A DNA stretch of 64,000 nucleotides from Variovorax paradoxus (GCF_022009635.1 NZ_CP091716.1:1503001-1567000); one strand, 5' to 3'; positions 34,244 to 45,979 are shown, numbered from the stretch's first letter. A program made the numbers and translations. The notes: a model not told the origin generated them from the letters alone.

Positions 34244-35688
34244 CCGACAGCACGCCGCTCGGCATCACGCTGGCACAGGCGCAGCAATGGATTCCCGGTT
34301 CGCGCCTGGTGGGTGACGCCTCGACCGTCATCGCCCGCGTGCACACCGACACGCGCACGCTCGCTGCCGGCGACCTGTTCGTCGCGCTCAAGGGCGAGCG
34401 CTTCGACGCCAACGAATTCCTCGCCGAGGCGAAGAAGCAGGGCGCAGTGGCCGCCATCGCACACCACGGCCTCGAAGCCGCCGGCCTGGCCGGCCTGGAG
34501 GTGCCCGATTCGCTTCTGGCGCTGGGTGCGCTCGGCGCCGGCTGGCGCGCGCAGTTCACGCTGCCATTGATTGCCGTCACCGGCAGCAACGGCAAGACCA
34601 CGGTCACGCAGATGATCGCGGCGGTGCTGTTCGCCGCGCGCGCCGACCGCGGCGAAAGCGCCCTGGCCACGGCCGGCAACTTCAACAACGAGATCGGCGT
34701 GCCGCTCACGCTGCTGCGCCTGCGCGCGCAGCACCAGCGCGCCGTGCTCGAACTGGGCATGAACCATCCGGGCGAGATCGCGCGGCTGGCCGCCATGTCG
34801 CGCCCGACCATCGCGCTGGTCAACAACGCCCAGCGCGAGCACCAGGAGTTCATGGCCACCGTCGAGGCGGTGGCCGTCGAGAACGCCGCCGTGTTCGCGG
34901 TGCTGCCCGACGACGGCACGGCCGTGTTCCCCTACGGCGATGCCTTCACCTCGCTGTGGACCGACATGGCTCACGCCGGTGGCTCGCGCCGCTGCATGAC
35001 CTTCGGCGAGCACCAGGACGCCGACATCTCGCTGGACGGCGCCGAATGGAAGCAGGGCGCCTGGGCCGTGCGCATCCGCACGCCCATCGGCAGCTTCGAC
35101 GCGCGCCTGCACATCGCGGGCCGCCACAACGTCGTCAACGCGCTCGCGGCCACGGCCTGCGCGCTCGCGGCCGGCGTGTCGACCGACATCATCGCCGCGG
35201 GCCTGAGCGCCTTCGAGCCGGTCAAGGGCCGTTCGCGCGCCAGCGAGATCGTGCTGGCCGACGGCCGCGCCGTCACGCTGGTCGACGACAGCTACAACGC
35301 CAACCCCGATTCCGTGATCGCCGCCATCGACGTGCTCGCCGCCCTGCCGGGCCCGCGCTTGCTGGTGCTGGGCGACATGGGCGAGGTGGGCGAACGCTCG
35401 CCCGAGTTCCACGCCGAAGTCGGCGACTGGGCTCGCCAGCGCGGCATCGAGGCCGTCTACACCTTCGGCAACGCGACGGCCCACACCGTCGCCGCGTTCC
35501 GGGGCGATGCGGACGGTCGTCATTTCAATGAGTTCGACGCGCTCGGCGCCGCCGTGCTCGCGCGCCTGCCGCATGTCGGCAGCGTGCTCGTCAAGGGATC
35601 GCGCTCCATGAAGATGGAACGCATGGTGCAGGCCATCGCGGCCCAGGCACGACCACAACAACAAAAGGAGGCCGGTCATGACGCATGA
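34240..35688 (+). CDS. murF: UDP-MurNAc-tripeptide:D-Ala-D-Ala ligase
   Basis: A 482-residue Mur ligase that adds D-Ala-D-Ala. The ATP loop is GSNGKT at 115-120; NFNNEIGVPLTLL, LELGMNHPGEI and LVDDSYNANPDSV are MurF-specific motifs. The D-Ala-D-Ala comes from Ddl coded further down the operon. Overlaps murE; the gap to mraY is 15 bp. Confidence 0.95.
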   Translation: MTDSTPLGITLAQAQQWIPGSRLVGDASTVIARVHTDTRTLAAGDLFVALKGERFDANEFLAEAKKQGAVAAIAHHGLEAAGLAGLEVPDSLLALGALGAGWRAQFTLPLIAVTGSNGKTTVTQMIAAVLFAARADRGESALATAGNFNNEIGVPLTLLRLRAQHQRAVLELGMNHPGEIARLAAMSRPTIALVNNAQREHQEFMATVEAVAVENAAVFAVLPDDGTAVFPYGDAFTSLWTDMAHAGGSRRCMTFGEHQDADISLDGAEWKQGAWAVRIRTPIGSFDARLHIAGRHNVVNALAATACALAAGVSTDIIAAGLSAFEPVKGRSRASEIVLADGRAVTLVDDSYNANPDSVIAAIDVLAALPGPRLLVLGDMGEVGERSPEFHAEVGDWARQRGIEAVYTFGNATAHTVAAFRGDADGRHFNEFDALGAAVLARLPHVGSVLVKGSRSMKMERMVQAIAAQARPQQQKEAGHDA

Positions 35689-35703
35689 GCCGCGCGACAC
35701 CAC

Positions 35704-36882
35704 ATGCTGATGACCCTGGCCCAATGGCTGCAGACGCTCTCGCCCGAATTCGGGTTCCTGCGCGTTTTTCAATACCTCACTTTCCGCGCGCTGATGGCCG
35801 CGCTGACCGCGCTGGTGGTCGGTCTTGTCGCGGGCCCCTACGTCATCCGCCGCCTGGCCGCGCTCAAGATCGGCCAGCCGATCCGCGGCTACGGCATGGA
35901 AACGCATCTGACCAAGAGCGGCACGCCGACCATGGGCGGTGTGCTCGTGCTGTTCTCCATCGCGCTGTCCACGCTGCTGTGGTTCGACGTGTCGAACCGC
36001 TTCGTGTGGATCGTGCTGTGGGTCACGATGGGCTTCGGCGCCATCGGCTGGGTCGACGACTGGCGCAAGGTGGTGCGCAAGGACCCGGAAGGCATGCGCT
36101 CGCGCGAGAAGTACTTCTGGCAGTCGGTGGTCGGCCTGCTCGCCGGTTTCTACCTGCTGTTCAGCATTTCGGAAAGCTCCAACTGGCGCGTGCTGCAGCT
36201 GTTCTTCGCATGGGTGCAGTCGGGCTTCGACCTGAGCTTCCCGCCCAAGATCAACCTGCTGGTGCCTTTCTTCAAGGAAGTGAGCTACCCGCTCGGCGGC
36301 ATCGGCTTCGTGGTTCTCACCTACCTGGTGATCGTGGGCGCGAGCAACGCGGTGAACCTGACCGACGGCCTGGACGGCCTGGCCATCATGCCGGTGGTGA
36401 TGGTGGGCTCGGCGCTGGGCGTGTTCGCCTACGTCACGGGTAGCGCGGTGTATTCCAAGTACCTGCTGTTCCCCAACATCCCGGGCTCCGGCGAACTGCT
36501 GGTGTTCTGCTCCGCCATGGCGGGCGCGGGGCTCGCGTTCCTGTGGTTCAACACGCATCCGGCGCAGGTCTTCATGGGCGACGTGGGCGCGCTGGCGCTG
36601 GGCGGCGCGCTGGGCACCATCGCGGTCATCGTGCGCCAGGAAATCGTGTTCTTCATCATGGGCGGCATCTTCGTGGTCGAGGCGATCTCGGTGATGGCCC
36701 AGGTGATGTACTTCAAGTACACCAAGAAGCGCTACGGCGAAGGCCGTCGCGTGCTGAAGATGGCGCCGCTGCACCATCACTTCGAGAAGAGCGGCTGGCG
36801 CGAGACGCAGGTCGTGGTGCGCTTCTGGATCATCACGATGCTGCTGTGCCTCGTGGGCCTTTCGACGCTGAAGCTGCGGTAA
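35704..36882 (+). CDS. mraY: Phospho-MurNAc-pentapeptide translocase (lipid I synthase)
   Basis: A 392-residue polytopic enzyme (about ten helices) that transfers phospho-MurNAc-pentapeptide to undecaprenyl phosphate. Motifs: [35 protein letters not shown] (with the catalytic Asp) and [12 protein letters not shown] (HHH loop). Start [10 protein letters not shown] at 35704 fits homologues. Typical betaproteobacterial length. Confidence 0.96.
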   Translation: MLMTLAQWLQTLSPEFGFLRVFQYLTFRALMAALTALVVGLVAGPYVIRRLAALKIGQPIRGYGMETHLTKSGTPTMGGVLVLFSIALSTLLWFDVSNRFVWIVLWVTMGFGAIGWVDDWRKVVRKDPEGMRSREKYFWQSVVGLLAGFYLLFSISESSNWRVLQLFFAWVQSGFDLSFPPKINLLVPFFKEVSYPLGGIGFVVLTYLVIVGASNAVNLTDGLDGLAIMPVVMVGSALGVFAYVTGSAVYSKYLLFPNIPGSGELLVFCSAMAGAGLAFLWFNTHPAQVFMGDVGALALGGALGTIAVIVRQEIVFFIMGGIFVVEAISVMAQVMYFKYTKKRYGEGRRVLKMAPLHHHFEKSGWRETQVVVRFWIITMLLCLVGLSTLKLR

Positions 36883-36889
36883 CGGAACC

Positions 36890-39010
36890 ATGCGGCACCT
36901 GAAAGACCTCCACGTTCTCATCCTCGGCCTCGGCGCGTCCGGGCTGGCGATGGCGCGCTGGTGCGCGCGCCACGGCGCCGTCGTGACCGTGGCCGACACG
37001 CGCGAGGCGCCCGCCTCGCTGGCCACGCTGAAGGCCGAGTGGCCCGAGGTCGCGTTCGTCGGCGGCCCGTTCACGGCCGCGCTGGTCGAAGGCACGCCGA
37101 TCCGCGCGGTGTACCGCTCGCCGGGCCTGTCTCCCGCGACCATCGCGCCGGTGGCCGATGCGGCACGTGCCATGGGCCTGCCTGTCGGCGGCGAGCTCGA
37201 CCTGTTCGCGCGCGCGCTGCTGGACCTGCGCACGGTCGAAGTACCGGTGGTCGAAGCCGAGCCGGAGCCTGAAGAAGCCATTCCCGAAGCGCCGGTGGTG
37301 GAAGCCGCCGAGCCTGAAGCCCAGGCCGAGCTGCCGCTGGAAGCCCCGGTGCCCGCCGAGCAGGCCGAAGTCGAAGTCGTGGCCGAGCCGGTGCCGCAGC
37401 CCGAGCCCGTCGCTGAAACCCAAGCGCTCGAAACTGTTGTTGCCGAAGCTGCGCCTGAGCCGACCGTTCCCGCGCAGGCAGAGGCCATGCCGCGCGATCC
37501 GTCGATGAGCGTTGCCGTGCCGCAGCCCCCGGAGACCGACGCGCCTGTCGAGGCTGCGCCCGAAGCTGTCGAGCCCGTCGCGGAAACGCCGGAAGCGCCC
37601 GAGGCCGTCGAGCCGCCGGCTGCGACCCCGGCACCCGCACCCGCCACCGTTTCCCGCCTGCCGGCCACCGGCAAGCCCTACGTTCCCACGGCCGCCAAGG
37701 ATGCCGCGGAGTTCGTCGCCAAGATCGCCGAGCTTTCCGCCACCAACCCGGCCTCGGCCGCCGTCGAGGAAGAATCGCCCCAGCTCGAACTGGCCCCGCC
37801 GGTCGAGCCCGAAGCGCCCAAGGGCTACACGCCCTCGGTGCTCGCCATTACCGGCACCAACGGCAAGACCACCGTCACCTCGCTCACCGGCCAGCTGGTC
37901 GAGCGCGGAGGCAAGACCGTGGCCGTGGCCGGCAACATCGGCCCGACGCTGCTCGACACGCTCTGGGCGCACATCGATGCCGACACGCTGCCCGACGTGT
38001 GGGTGCTCGAACTCTCGAGCTTCCAGCTCGACGGCGTGCAGGACTTCGAGCCGACCGCCGCCACCGTGCTCAACCTCACGCAGGACCATCTGGACTGGCA
38101 CGGCGACATGTCGGCCTACGCCGCGGCCAAGGCGCGCATCTTCGGCGCGCGCGGGCTGATGATCCTCAACCGCGACGACGCCGGCGTGATGGCGATGCTG
38201 CCCGCGCCCGTCAAGGTCAAGCTGCAGCGTCCGCAGATCCGCACGCACGTCACCTTCGGCGCCGCGATGCCGCTGCGTCCGGGCGACTACGGCATCGAGC
38301 GCGTCAACGGCATGGCCTGGCTGGTGCGCGCGCTGGAAGCCGACGAAACCCAGAAGCGCAAGCGCGGCGCCGTGGTGGAAGAAGAAATCTTCCTGCAACG
38401 CCTGATGCCCGCCGACGCGCTGCGCATCCGCGGCCGCCACAACGCCATGAACGCACTGGCGGCCCTCGCGCTCGCGAGCGCCGCTGGTTGCCCGCTCGGC
38501 CCCATGCTCTACGGCCTGCGCGAATATCACGGCGAGCCGCACCGCGTGGAGCCCATCGCCATCGTCGACGAGGTCGAGTATTTCGACGACAGCAAGGGCA
38601 CCAACGTCGGCGCCACCGTCGCCGCGCTGGCCGGCCTGGGCGAAGAGCGCCGCGTGGTCGTGATCCTGGGCGGCGAGGGCAAGGGACAAGACTTCGAGCC
38701 GCTCGCCGCGCCCGTGCGCCAGTACGCGCGCGCCGTGGTGCTCATCGGCCGCGACGCGTCGATCATCGAAGCCGCGCTGGCCTCCACCGGCGTCTCGCTG
38801 ATGCACGCGGGCTCGATGGAAGAAGCGGTGCAGGCCGCCGCCGCCCGCGCCAACCCCGGCGACGCCGTGCTGCTGTCACCGGCCTGTGCGAGCTTCGACA
38901 TGTTCAGGGACTACGAGCACCGCGCCGACGTGTTCCGCGAGGCCGTGCAGTCCTGGGCGGACAGCCCGCGCGGCCTGGGCGATTCTTCGACGACGGAGGA
39001 GCAGCTTTGA
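36890..39010 (+). CDS. murD: UDP-MurNAc-L-Ala:D-Glu ligase with ~200-residue low-complexity insertion
   Basis: A 706-residue MurD, against about 440-500 residues in most bacteria. Residues 1-110 are the UDP-binding domain ([15 protein letters not shown] to [11 protein letters not shown]). Residues about 111-314 are a Pro/Glu/Ala/Val-rich acidic segment with repeats such as [13 protein letters not shown] and [15 protein letters not shown]. The ATPase domain then resumes with [11 protein letters not shown] (K326; E. coli K115), [19 protein letters not shown], and the C-terminal domain [15 protein letters not shown]. All catalytic motifs are intact and the insertion is in frame, in a linker between domains. 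The stop overlaps the ftsW TTG start. Confidence 0.94.
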   Translation: MRHLKDLHVLILGLGASGLAMARWCARHGAVVTVADTREAPASLATLKAEWPEVAFVGGPFTAALVEGTPIRAVYRSPGLSPATIAPVADAARAMGLPVGGELDLFARALLDLRTVEVPVVEAEPEPEEAIPEAPVVEAAEPEAQAELPLEAPVPAEQAEVEVVAEPVPQPEPVAETQALETVVAEAAPEPTVPAQAEAMPRDPSMSVAVPQPPETDAPVEAAPEAVEPVAETPEAPEAVEPPAATPAPAPATVSRLPATGKPYVPTAAKDAAEFVAKIAELSATNPASAAVEEESPQLELAPPVEPEAPKGYTPSVLAITGTNGKTTVTSLTGQLVERGGKTVAVAGNIGPTLLDTLWAHIDADTLPDVWVLELSSFQLDGVQDFEPTAATVLNLTQDHLDWHGDMSAYAAAKARIFGARGLMILNRDDAGVMAMLPAPVKVKLQRPQIRTHVTFGAAMPLRPGDYGIERVNGMAWLVRALEADETQKRKRGAVVEEEIFLQRLMPADALRIRGRHNAMNALAALALASAAGCPLGPMLYGLREYHGEPHRVEPIAIVDEVEYFDDSKGTNVGATVAALAGLGEERRVVVILGGEGKGQDFEPLAAPVRQYARAVVLIGRDASIIEAALASTGVSLMHAGSMEEAVQAAAARANPGDAVLLSPACASFDMFRDYEHRADVFREAVQSWADSPRGLGDSSTTEEQL

Positions 39011-40305
39011 ACTCTGCCGCATCGGGCGCCACGCCCAACGCACGCACCAGCCGCTTCGGTGGCTGGTTCAAGCGTGCCCGCAGCGGCATCGACGCGCTGC
39101 CGGTGCACCTGCCCGTGCGGCTGGGCGGCGCCGGCATCGCGCAGACCAAGGCCACGCCGATGCGCGTGCTGGGCTTCGACCAGGCGCTGGTCTGGGTCAC
39201 GGTCGCGCTGCTGACCTGGGGCCTGATCATGGTGTATTCGGCCTCCATCGCGCTGCCCGACAACCCGCGCTTCGCGCGCGCCGGCTACAGCGCCTCCTAC
39301 TTCCTCACGCGGCACGCGGCCTCGGTGGTGTTCGCGTTCGTCGCCGCGCTGCTGACTTTCCAGATTCCCATGAAGACCTGGGAGCGCGCCGCGCCCTGGC
39401 TCTTCGTCGCGTCGCTGCTGCTGCTGGTGGCGGTGCTCATTCCGCACATCGGCATCAACGTGAACGGCGCGCGCCGCTGGCTGCCGATGGGCTTCATGCG
39501 CTTCCAGCCCTCGGAGCTGGCCAAGCTCGCGATGGTGCTCTATGCCGCCAGCTACATGGTGCGCAAGATGGAGATCAAGGAGCGCTTCTTTCGCGCCGTG
39601 CTGCCGATGGGCATCGCGGTGGTGGTGGTCGGCATGCTGGTGATGGCCGAGCCCGACATGGGCGCGTTCATGGTGATCGCGGTGATCGCCATGGGCATCC
39701 TGTTCCTGGGCGGCGTGAACGCGCGCATGTTCTTCGTCATTGCCGCGCTGGTGGTGGTGGCCTTCGGCACCATCGTCGCGACCAGCCCGTGGCGCCGCGA
39801 GCGGATCTTCGCGTACCTCGACCCGTGGAGCGAGGAGCATGCGCTCGGCAAGGGCTACCAGCTGTCGCACTCGCTGATCGCCATCGGCCGCGGCGAGATC
39901 TTCGGCGTGGGCCTGGGCGGCAGCGTCGAGAAGCTGCACTGGCTGCCCGAAGCGCACACCGACTTCCTGCTCGCCGTGATCGGAGAGGAATTCGGCCTGA
40001 TCGGGGTGCTGCTGATCATCGGCATGTTCCTCTGGCTCACGCGCCGCATCATGCACATCGGCCGCCAGGCCATCGCGCTCGACCGCGTGTTCTCCGGCCT
40101 CGTGGCGCAGGGCGTGGGCGTTTGGATCGGCTTCCAGGCCTTCATCAACATGGGCGTGAACCTCGGCGCGCTGCCGACCAAGGGCCTGACCCTGCCGCTG
40201 ATGAGCTTCGGCGGCTCGGCCATTTTGATGAACCTGGTGGCGCTGGCCGTGGTGCTGCGCATCGACTACGAGAACCGCGTGCTCATGAGAGGGGGCCGCG
40301 TATGA
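39007..40305 (+). CDS. ftsW: Peptidoglycan polymerase FtsW
   Basis: A 432-residue SEDS polymerase with about ten helices. It likely starts at TTG 39007, which overlaps the murD stop and has GGAGGAG at 38996-39002. The cytoplasmic N-terminus is about 60 residues. Motifs: [47 protein letters not shown], and GEEFGLIG with [10 protein letters not shown]. It works with FtsI at the septum. Confidence 0.94.
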   Translation: MNSAASGATPNARTSRFGGWFKRARSGIDALPVHLPVRLGGAGIAQTKATPMRVLGFDQALVWVTVALLTWGLIMVYSASIALPDNPRFARAGYSASYFLTRHAASVVFAFVAALLTFQIPMKTWERAAPWLFVASLLLLVAVLIPHIGINVNGARRWLPMGFMRFQPSELAKLAMVLYAASYMVRKMEIKERFFRAVLPMGIAVVVVGMLVMAEPDMGAFMVIAVIAMGILFLGGVNARMFFVIAALVVVAFGTIVATSPWRRERIFAYLDPWSEEHALGKGYQLSHSLIAIGRGEIFGVGLGGSVEKLHWLPEAHTDFLLAVIGEEFGLIGVLLIIGMFLWLTRRIMHIGRQAIALDRVFSGLVAQGVGVWIGFQAFINMGVNLGALPTKGLTLPLMSFGGSAILMNLVALAVVLRIDYENRVLMRGGRV

Positions 40306-41366
40306 CCGGCCGTACCGCACTCGTCATGGCTGGCGGCACCGGCGGCCACATCTTCCCCGGACTCGCGGTGGCCGAGGCCTTGCGCGAGCGCGGCTGGCAG
40401 GTGCACTGGCTGGGCGCCCCCGGCAGCATGGAAGAAAAGCTGGTGCCGCCGCGCGGCTTCGCCTTCGAGCCGGTGCAGTTCGGCGGCGTGCGCGGCAAGG
40501 GTCCGCTCACGCTGTTCCTGTTGCCGATGAAGCTGCTGCGCGCTTTCTGGCAAAGCCTGGGCGTGGTGCGCCGCGTGAGGCCCGACGTGCTGGTGGGCCT
40601 GGGCGGCTACATCACCTTTCCGGGCGGAATGATGGGCGTGCTGATGGGCAAGCCGCTGGTGCTGCACGAGCAGAACTCGGTCGCGGGCCTGGCCAACAAG
40701 GTGCTGGCGGGCGTGGCCGACCGCGTGTTCACCGCCTTCCCGAATGTGCTGAAGAAGGCGCAGTGGGTGGGCAACCCGCTGCGCGAAGCATTCACCTCCA
40801 AGGCCGATCCGGCCACGCGTTTCGCTGGCCGCACCGGCCCGCTGAAGCTGCTGGTGGTGGGCGGCAGCCTGGGCGCTCGCGGCCTCAACACCGTGGTGCC
40901 GAAGGCGCTGGCCCGCATCGCGCCGGCCATGCGCCCGCAAGTGCTGCACCAGAGCGGCGCCAAGCAGATCGACGAACTGCGCGCCAACTACTCGGCGGCC
41001 GGTGTCGACGGCGAACTCACGCCCTTCATCGAAGACACTGCTCAGGCCTATGCGGACGCCGACATCATCGTCGCGCGCGCGGGTGCCAGCACCGTCACTG
41101 AAATCGCGGCCGTCGGCGCAGCAGCGCTGTTCGTGCCTTTCCCCTCGGCGGTCGACGACCACCAGACCACCAACGCACGCTTCCTCGTGGATGCCGGCGG
41201 CGGATGGCTGGTGCAACAGGCCGACCTCACTCCTGAATTGCTGGCCGACTTGCTACAGAACACCGAGCGCACCGCGCTGATCGACAAGGCCGCCAAGGCC
41301 AAGACCATGCAGAAGACAGAGGCTGTGGAAGCCGTCGTCCGCGCCTGCGAGGAGCTTGCCAAATGA
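40302..41366 (+). CDS. murG: Lipid II synthase (GlcNAc transferase)
   Basis: A 354-residue GT28 glycosyltransferase. The N-terminal loop [18 protein letters not shown] is diagnostic; [40 protein letters not shown] and [20 protein letters not shown] follow in order. It adds GlcNAc to lipid I at the inner face of the membrane. ATG at 40302 overlaps the ftsW stop; the end overlaps murC. Confidence 0.96.
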   Translation: MTGRTALVMAGGTGGHIFPGLAVAEALRERGWQVHWLGAPGSMEEKLVPPRGFAFEPVQFGGVRGKGPLTLFLLPMKLLRAFWQSLGVVRRVRPDVLVGLGGYITFPGGMMGVLMGKPLVLHEQNSVAGLANKVLAGVADRVFTAFPNVLKKAQWVGNPLREAFTSKADPATRFAGRTGPLKLLVVGGSLGARGLNTVVPKALARIAPAMRPQVLHQSGAKQIDELRANYSAAGVDGELTPFIEDTAQAYADADIIVARAGASTVTEIAAVGAAALFVPFPSAVDDHQTTNARFLVDAGGGWLVQQADLTPELLADLLQNTERTALIDKAAKAKTMQKTEAVEAVVRACEELAK

Positions 41367-42832
41367 AGCACGCGATTCGTCACATCCATTTCGTCGGCAT
41401 CGGCGGCTCTGGCATGAGCGGCATCGCCGAAGTGCTGCTGAACCTGGGCTACAAGATCTCCGGCTCCGACCTGGCCGACAGCGCCACGCTGCGCCGCCTC
41501 GCGGGCCTGGGCATCGGCACCTTCGTGGGCCATGCCGCCGCGCACATCGAAGGCGCGGACGCGGTCGTCACGTCCACCGCCGTGCAGCCGGACAACCCCG
41601 AAGTGCTGGCCGCGCGCGAGAAGCGCATTCCGGTGGTGCCGCGCGCGCTGATGCTGGCCGAGCTGATGCGCCTGAAGCAGGGCATCGCCATTGCCGGCAC
41701 GCACGGCAAGACCACCACCACCAGCCTGGTGGCGAGCGTGCTCGCCGCCGCCGGGCTCGACCCGACCTTCGTGATCGGCGGCCGCCTGAACAGCGCGGGC
41801 GCCAACGCGCAGCTCGGCAGCGGCGACTACATCGTGGTCGAGGCCGACGAGTCGGACGCCTCGTTCCTGAACCTGCTGCCGGTGATGGCGGTGGTCACGA
41901 ACATCGATGCCGACCACATGGAGACCTACGGGCACGACTTCGCGAAGCTCAAGAAAGCCTTCGTCGACTTCCTGCACCGCATGCCGTTCTACGGCGTGGC
42001 CATCCTGTGCACCGACGATCCGGCGGTGCGCGAGATCGTCTCCAGCGTGACCTGCCCGGTGACCAGCTACGGCTTCGGCGAAGACGCCCAGGTGCGCGCG
42101 CTCGACGTGCGCGCCGTCGGCGGCCAGATGCATTTCACCGCGCAGCGCCGCAACGGCGTGACGCTGCCCGACCTGCCCATCGTGCTGAACCTGCCCGGCG
42201 AGCACAACGTGCGCAATGCGCTGTCGGTGATCGCGGTGGCGGTGGAGCTCGGCATTCCCGACGAGGCCGTGCAGCGCGGGCTCGCGGGCTTCAAGGGCGT
42301 GGGCCGCCGCTTCCAGAGCTACGGCGACGTGGCGGTGCAAGGTGGCGATGCCGGCACCTTCACCGTCATCGACGACTACGGCCACCACCCCGTGGAAATG
42401 GCGGCCACCATCGCGGCCGCGCGCGGCGCGTTCCCGGACCGCCGGCTGGTGCTGGCCTTCCAGCCGCACCGCTACACCCGCACGCGCGACTGCTTCGAAG
42501 ACTTCGTCAAGGTCATCGGCACGGCCGACGCGGTGCTGCTGGGCGAGGTCTATGCCGCCGGCGAGGCGCCCATCGTTGCCGCCGACGGCCGCACGCTGGC
42601 GCGCGCGCTGCGCGTGGCGGGCAAGGTGGAGCCGGTGTTCGTCGACGACATCGCCGCCATGCCGCAAGCCATTCTCGACAACGCCCGCCCGGGCGACGTG
42701 GTGCTCTCGATGGGTGCCGGGTCGATCGGCGCGGTGCCGGCCAAGGTGGTCGAACTCGGCGCGGCGGCTGTTGCCGCCGGCGCCACGTCCTCAACATCGG
42801 AGCGCGGCTCGCGCAAAGGGAGGGCCGCATGA
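41363..42832 (+). CDS. murC: UDP-N-acetylmuramate:L-Ala ligase
   Basis: A 489-residue Mur ligase. N-terminal [17 protein letters not shown] (UDP site), ATP loop GTHGKT at 112-117, [21 protein letters not shown] and the C-terminal [14 protein letters not shown]. Order and length are normal. Overlaps murG and ddl by 4 bp each. Confidence 0.96.
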   Translation: MKHAIRHIHFVGIGGSGMSGIAEVLLNLGYKISGSDLADSATLRRLAGLGIGTFVGHAAAHIEGADAVVTSTAVQPDNPEVLAAREKRIPVVPRALMLAELMRLKQGIAIAGTHGKTTTTSLVASVLAAAGLDPTFVIGGRLNSAGANAQLGSGDYIVVEADESDASFLNLLPVMAVVTNIDADHMETYGHDFAKLKKAFVDFLHRMPFYGVAILCTDDPAVREIVSSVTCPVTSYGFGEDAQVRALDVRAVGGQMHFTAQRRNGVTLPDLPIVLNLPGEHNVRNALSVIAVAVELGIPDEAVQRGLAGFKGVGRRFQSYGDVAVQGGDAGTFTVIDDYGHHPVEMAATIAAARGAFPDRRLVLAFQPHRYTRTRDCFEDFVKVIGTADAVLLGEVYAAGEAPIVAADGRTLARALRVAGKVEPVFVDDIAAMPQAILDNARPGDVVLSMGAGSIGAVPAKVVELGAAAVAAGATSSTSERGSRKGRAA

Positions 42833-43800
42833 GCCTTCAGGATCCCAAACTCTTCGGCAAGGTCGCCGTGCTGTTCGGCGGCAGTTCCGCCGAACGCGAA
42901 ATCTCGCTGATGTCGGGCACCGGCGTGCTCGAGGCGCTGCGCTCGCGCGGCGTGGACGCGCATGCCTTCGACCCGTCGCAGCGCGAGCTGGCCGACCTCA
43001 AGCGCGAAGGCTTCGCGCGCTGCTTCGTCGCGCTGCACGGCCGCCACGGCGAGGACGGCACGGTGCAGGGCGCGCTCGAGCTGCTGGGCATTCCCTACAC
43101 CGGCTCCGGCGTGATGGCTTCCAGCGTGGCCATGGACAAGGTCATGACCAAGCGCATCTGGCAGGCCGACGGCCTGCCCACGCCCAAGTACGTGCGCCTG
43201 GCCTTCGACCAGCAAAGCCGCGAGCAGATCATGGCCGTACCCGACGTGCTGGGCCTGCCGCTGATCGTGAAGCCGCCGCGCGAGGGCTCGTCCATCGGCG
43301 TGACCAAGGTCGAGGGCTATTCGCAGATGCAGGATGCGATCACGCTGTCCGCGAAGTACGACGCCGACGTGCTGTGCGAGGAGTTCATCGAAGGCGAGGA
43401 AGTGACCTGCGCCGTGCTCGGCCACGGGCTCGACGCGCGCGCGCTGCCGGTGGTGCGCATCGCCGCGCCCGAGGGCGCCTACGACTACCAGAACAAGTAC
43501 TTCACCGACGATGTGAAGTACCAGTGCCCGAGCGGCCTGCCCGACGCGGAAGAGCACGAGATCCAGCGCATTGCGCTGGCGGCCTACCGCACCCTCGGCT
43601 GCCGCGGCTGGGGCCGCGCCGACGTGATGATCCGCGCCAGCGACCGCAAGCCCTTCCTGCTCGAGATGAACACTTCGCCCGGCATGACCAGCCACTCGCT
43701 GGTGCCGATGTCGGCACGCGCCGCGGGCATCGCCTACGAAGAACTCTGCGTGCGGGTGCTGGCCTCGGCCACGCTCGACGCCACGGGAGGCTCGTTATAG
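42829..43800 (+). CDS. ddl: D-alanine:D-alanine ligase
   Basis: A 323-residue ATP-grasp enzyme of the DdlB type. [19 protein letters not shown] opens it; [39 protein letters not shown] and [17 protein letters not shown] are the conserved ATP and metal-binding segments. It provides D-Ala-D-Ala to MurF. The ATG overlaps murC. Confidence 0.96.
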   Translation: MSLQDPKLFGKVAVLFGGSSAEREISLMSGTGVLEALRSRGVDAHAFDPSQRELADLKREGFARCFVALHGRHGEDGTVQGALELLGIPYTGSGVMASSVAMDKVMTKRIWQADGLPTPKYVRLAFDQQSREQIMAVPDVLGLPLIVKPPREGSSIGVTKVEGYSQMQDAITLSAKYDADVLCEEFIEGEEVTCAVLGHGLDARALPVVRIAAPEGAYDYQNKYFTDDVKYQCPSGLPDAEEHEIQRIALAAYRTLGCRGWGRADVMIRASDRKPFLLEMNTSPGMTSHSLVPMSARAAGIAYEELCVRVLASATLDATGGSL

Positions 43801-43802
43801 CC

Positions 43803-44591
43803 ATGGCCGACAGCATCCCCGCGCCCTTCGACGTCAAGCTCATGAACATCGTCGCGAACATTGCCTTCGCGATGGTGGCGCTCATGCTGCTTGCGGCGGG
43901 CGCATGGTGGGTGCTGCGCCAGCCTTTCTTCCCGATCGTCGGCATCAAGGTGGACGGCGAGGTCACGCACAACAACGCGGTCACGCTGCGCGCCAACGTG
44001 GCGCCGCAGCTCAAGGGCAACTTCTTCACCATCGACCTGCTGCGCGCGCGCACCGCCTTCGAGTCGGTGCCGTGGGTGCGCAGCGCGGTGGTGCGGCGCG
44101 AGTTCCCGAACAAGCTGCGCGTGACGCTGACCGAGCAGGTGCCGGTGGCCATCTGGGGCGACGAGGCGGGCTCGAAGCTGATCAACGGCTTCGGCGACGT
44201 GTTCGAGGCCAACGTGGCCGAGGTGGACGACAACCTGCCGCGCCTGGACGGCCCGATCGAGCAGGCCGGCCAGGTGCTGGGCATGTACCGCGTGCTGCAG
44301 CCGCAGTTCCAGCCCTACGACTTCAGCATCGACGAGCTCACGCTGTCGAGCCGGGGCAGCTGGAAGGTGGTGCTGGACACCGGCGCCGAGATCGAGCTGG
44401 GCCGCGGCCAGGGCGAGGAAGTGACGGCTCGCCTGCAGCGCTTCCTGAAGACCGTGACCCAGGTCGCGGGCCAGTACCACCGCACGGTGGCTGATGTCGA
44501 AGGCGCCGATCTGCGCCACAACGACGCGTATGCATTGCGGCTGCGCGGCGTCACCACGGTCTCGCCAGAGGCCCCAAGAAGAATCAAGTAG
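43803..44591 (+). CDS. ftsQ: Cell division protein FtsQ
   Basis: A 262-residue bitopic protein: cytoplasmic ~18 residues, a membrane helix (IAFAMVALMLLAAGAWWVL), a POTRA domain (FPIVGIKVDGEVTHNN ... GNFFTIDLLRARTAFESVPWV) and the beta domain (VRREFPNKLRVTLTEQVPVAIW). It bridges FtsL/FtsB and earlier divisome proteins. It starts 2 bp after the ddl stop. Confidence 0.93.
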   Translation: MADSIPAPFDVKLMNIVANIAFAMVALMLLAAGAWWVLRQPFFPIVGIKVDGEVTHNNAVTLRANVAPQLKGNFFTIDLLRARTAFESVPWVRSAVVRREFPNKLRVTLTEQVPVAIWGDEAGSKLINGFGDVFEANVAEVDDNLPRLDGPIEQAGQVLGMYRVLQPQFQPYDFSIDELTLSSRGSWKVVLDTGAEIELGRGQGEEVTARLQRFLKTVTQVAGQYHRTVADVEGADLRHNDAYALRLRGVTTVSPEAPRRIK

Positions 44592-44619
44592 CGAATACCG
44601 AGGAATCGAGGACATATCA

Positions 44620-45849
44620 ATGCCCAAAGAATACAAAGACCTGGTCGTAGGACTCGACATCGGCACCGCCAAAGTGATGGTGGTGGTGGCCGAAGTGCTG
44701 CCCGGCGGCGAGCTCAAGCTGGCCGGGCTCGGCATCGCGCCGAGCAACGGGCTCAAGCGCGGCGTGGTGGTGAACATCGACGCCACGGTGCAGAGCATCC
44801 AGCAGGCGCTGAAAGAAGCCGAGCTGATGGCCGACTGCAAGATCAGCCGCGTCTACACCGGCATCACCGGCAGCCACATCCGCGGCATCAATTCGAGCGG
44901 CATGGTGGCGGTGAAGGACAAGGAAGTCACGCCCGCCGACGTGGCCCGCGTGGTGGAGACGGCGCGCGCCATCAACATCTCCAGCGACCAGCGCCTGCTG
45001 CTGGTGGAGCCCCAGGAGTTCGTGATCGACGGCCAGGACGTGAAGGAGCCGATCGGCATGAGCGGCATGCGCCTGGAAGCCAAGGTGCACATCGTGACCG
45101 GCGCGCAGAGCGCGGCCGAGAACATCATCAAGTGCGTGCGCCGCTGCGGCCTCGAAGTGGACCAGCTCATGCTGAACCCGCTGGCCTCCAGCCAGGCGGT
45201 GCTGACCGAGGACGAGCGCGAGCTGGGCGTGGTGCTGGTCGACATCGGCGCGGGCACCACCGACGTGGCCATCTTCACCAACGGCGCGATCCGCCACACG
45301 GCCGTGATTCCGATCGCGGGCGACCTCATCACGAGCGACATCGCGATGGCGCTGCGCACGCCGACCAAGGACGCGGAAGACATCAAGGTCGAGAACGGTT
45401 TCGCCAAGCAGCTGCTGGCCGACCCCGAGACGCAGGTCGAGGTGCCGGGCCTGGGCGACCGCGGCCCGCGCATGCTGAGCAAGCAGGCGCTGGCCGGCGT
45501 GATCGAGCCGCGCATCGAGGAAATCTTCTCGCTCGTGCAGCAGGTGGTGCGCGAGTCGGGCTATGAAGAAGTGCTGTCGTCGGGCGTGGTGCTCACGGGC
45601 GGCAGCGCGGTGATGCCCGGCATGGTCGAACTCGGCGAAGACATCTTCCTGAAGCCGGTGCGACGCGGCATTCCGAAGTACTCCAGCGCGTTGTCCGACA
45701 TGGTTGCACAGCCTCGCGCCGCTACAGTCATGGGCCTTCTCGAAGAGGCACGCTTCGCGCGCATGCGCGGCTTCAAGGTCGCGCAGAAGAATGGATCGGT
45801 AAAAACCGCATTCGGACGCTTCAAGGACTTCATAGTGGGGAATTTCTGA
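44620..45849 (+). CDS. ftsA: Cell division protein FtsA
   Basis: A 409-residue actin-like protein that tethers FtsZ to the membrane. Phosphate-1 loop LVVGLDIGTAKVMVVVAEV, the 1C domain near residues 85-165, phosphate-2 VVLVDIGAGTTDVAIF, and adenosine motif VVLTGGSAVMPGM. The C-terminus FGRFKDFIVGNF is the amphipathic membrane-targeting helix. The 28-bp spacer to ftsQ has AGGA at 44600-44603 and a start at 44620. Confidence 0.95.
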   Translation: MPKEYKDLVVGLDIGTAKVMVVVAEVLPGGELKLAGLGIAPSNGLKRGVVVNIDATVQSIQQALKEAELMADCKISRVYTGITGSHIRGINSSGMVAVKDKEVTPADVARVVETARAINISSDQRLLLVEPQEFVIDGQDVKEPIGMSGMRLEAKVHIVTGAQSAAENIIKCVRRCGLEVDQLMLNPLASSQAVLTEDERELGVVLVDIGAGTTDVAIFTNGAIRHTAVIPIAGDLITSDIAMALRTPTKDAEDIKVENGFAKQLLADPETQVEVPGLGDRGPRMLSKQALAGVIEPRIEEIFSLVQQVVRESGYEEVLSSGVVLTGGSAVMPGMVELGEDIFLKPVRRGIPKYSSALSDMVAQPRAATVMGLLEEARFARMRGFKVAQKNGSVKTAFGRFKDFIVGNF

Positions 45850-45949
45850 CGATGATCAAGTCTCCACTCTGGCTCGCGCGCGGCAGCCCTCCCTTGCACT
45901 TCAACGAGCGATGGCGACGCACAGGTCCACCGCCATGACGAGCGCATCG

Positions 45950-45979
45950 TTGTTCTCGTCGCGGCACAAGAAATATTCA
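45950..45979 (+). promoter_or_regulatory. Possible extra ftsZ promoter in the ftsA-ftsZ gap
   Basis: The 170-bp gap between ftsA and ftsZ is long for this tightly packed operon and locally AT-richer. TTGTTC at 45950-45955 and TATTCA at 45974-45979 (18-bp spacer) could form a sigma70 promoter about 40 bp upstream of ftsZ. Extra ftsZ promoters are usual in proteobacteria. Confidence 0.35.

Noticed and set aside
33811..37674. A 1287-codon open frame on the minus strand across murE, murF, mraY and murD
   Set aside because: It is antisense to four well-supported genes and its translation is low-complexity His/Arg/Ala-rich. High GC at third positions makes such long shadow frames common here.
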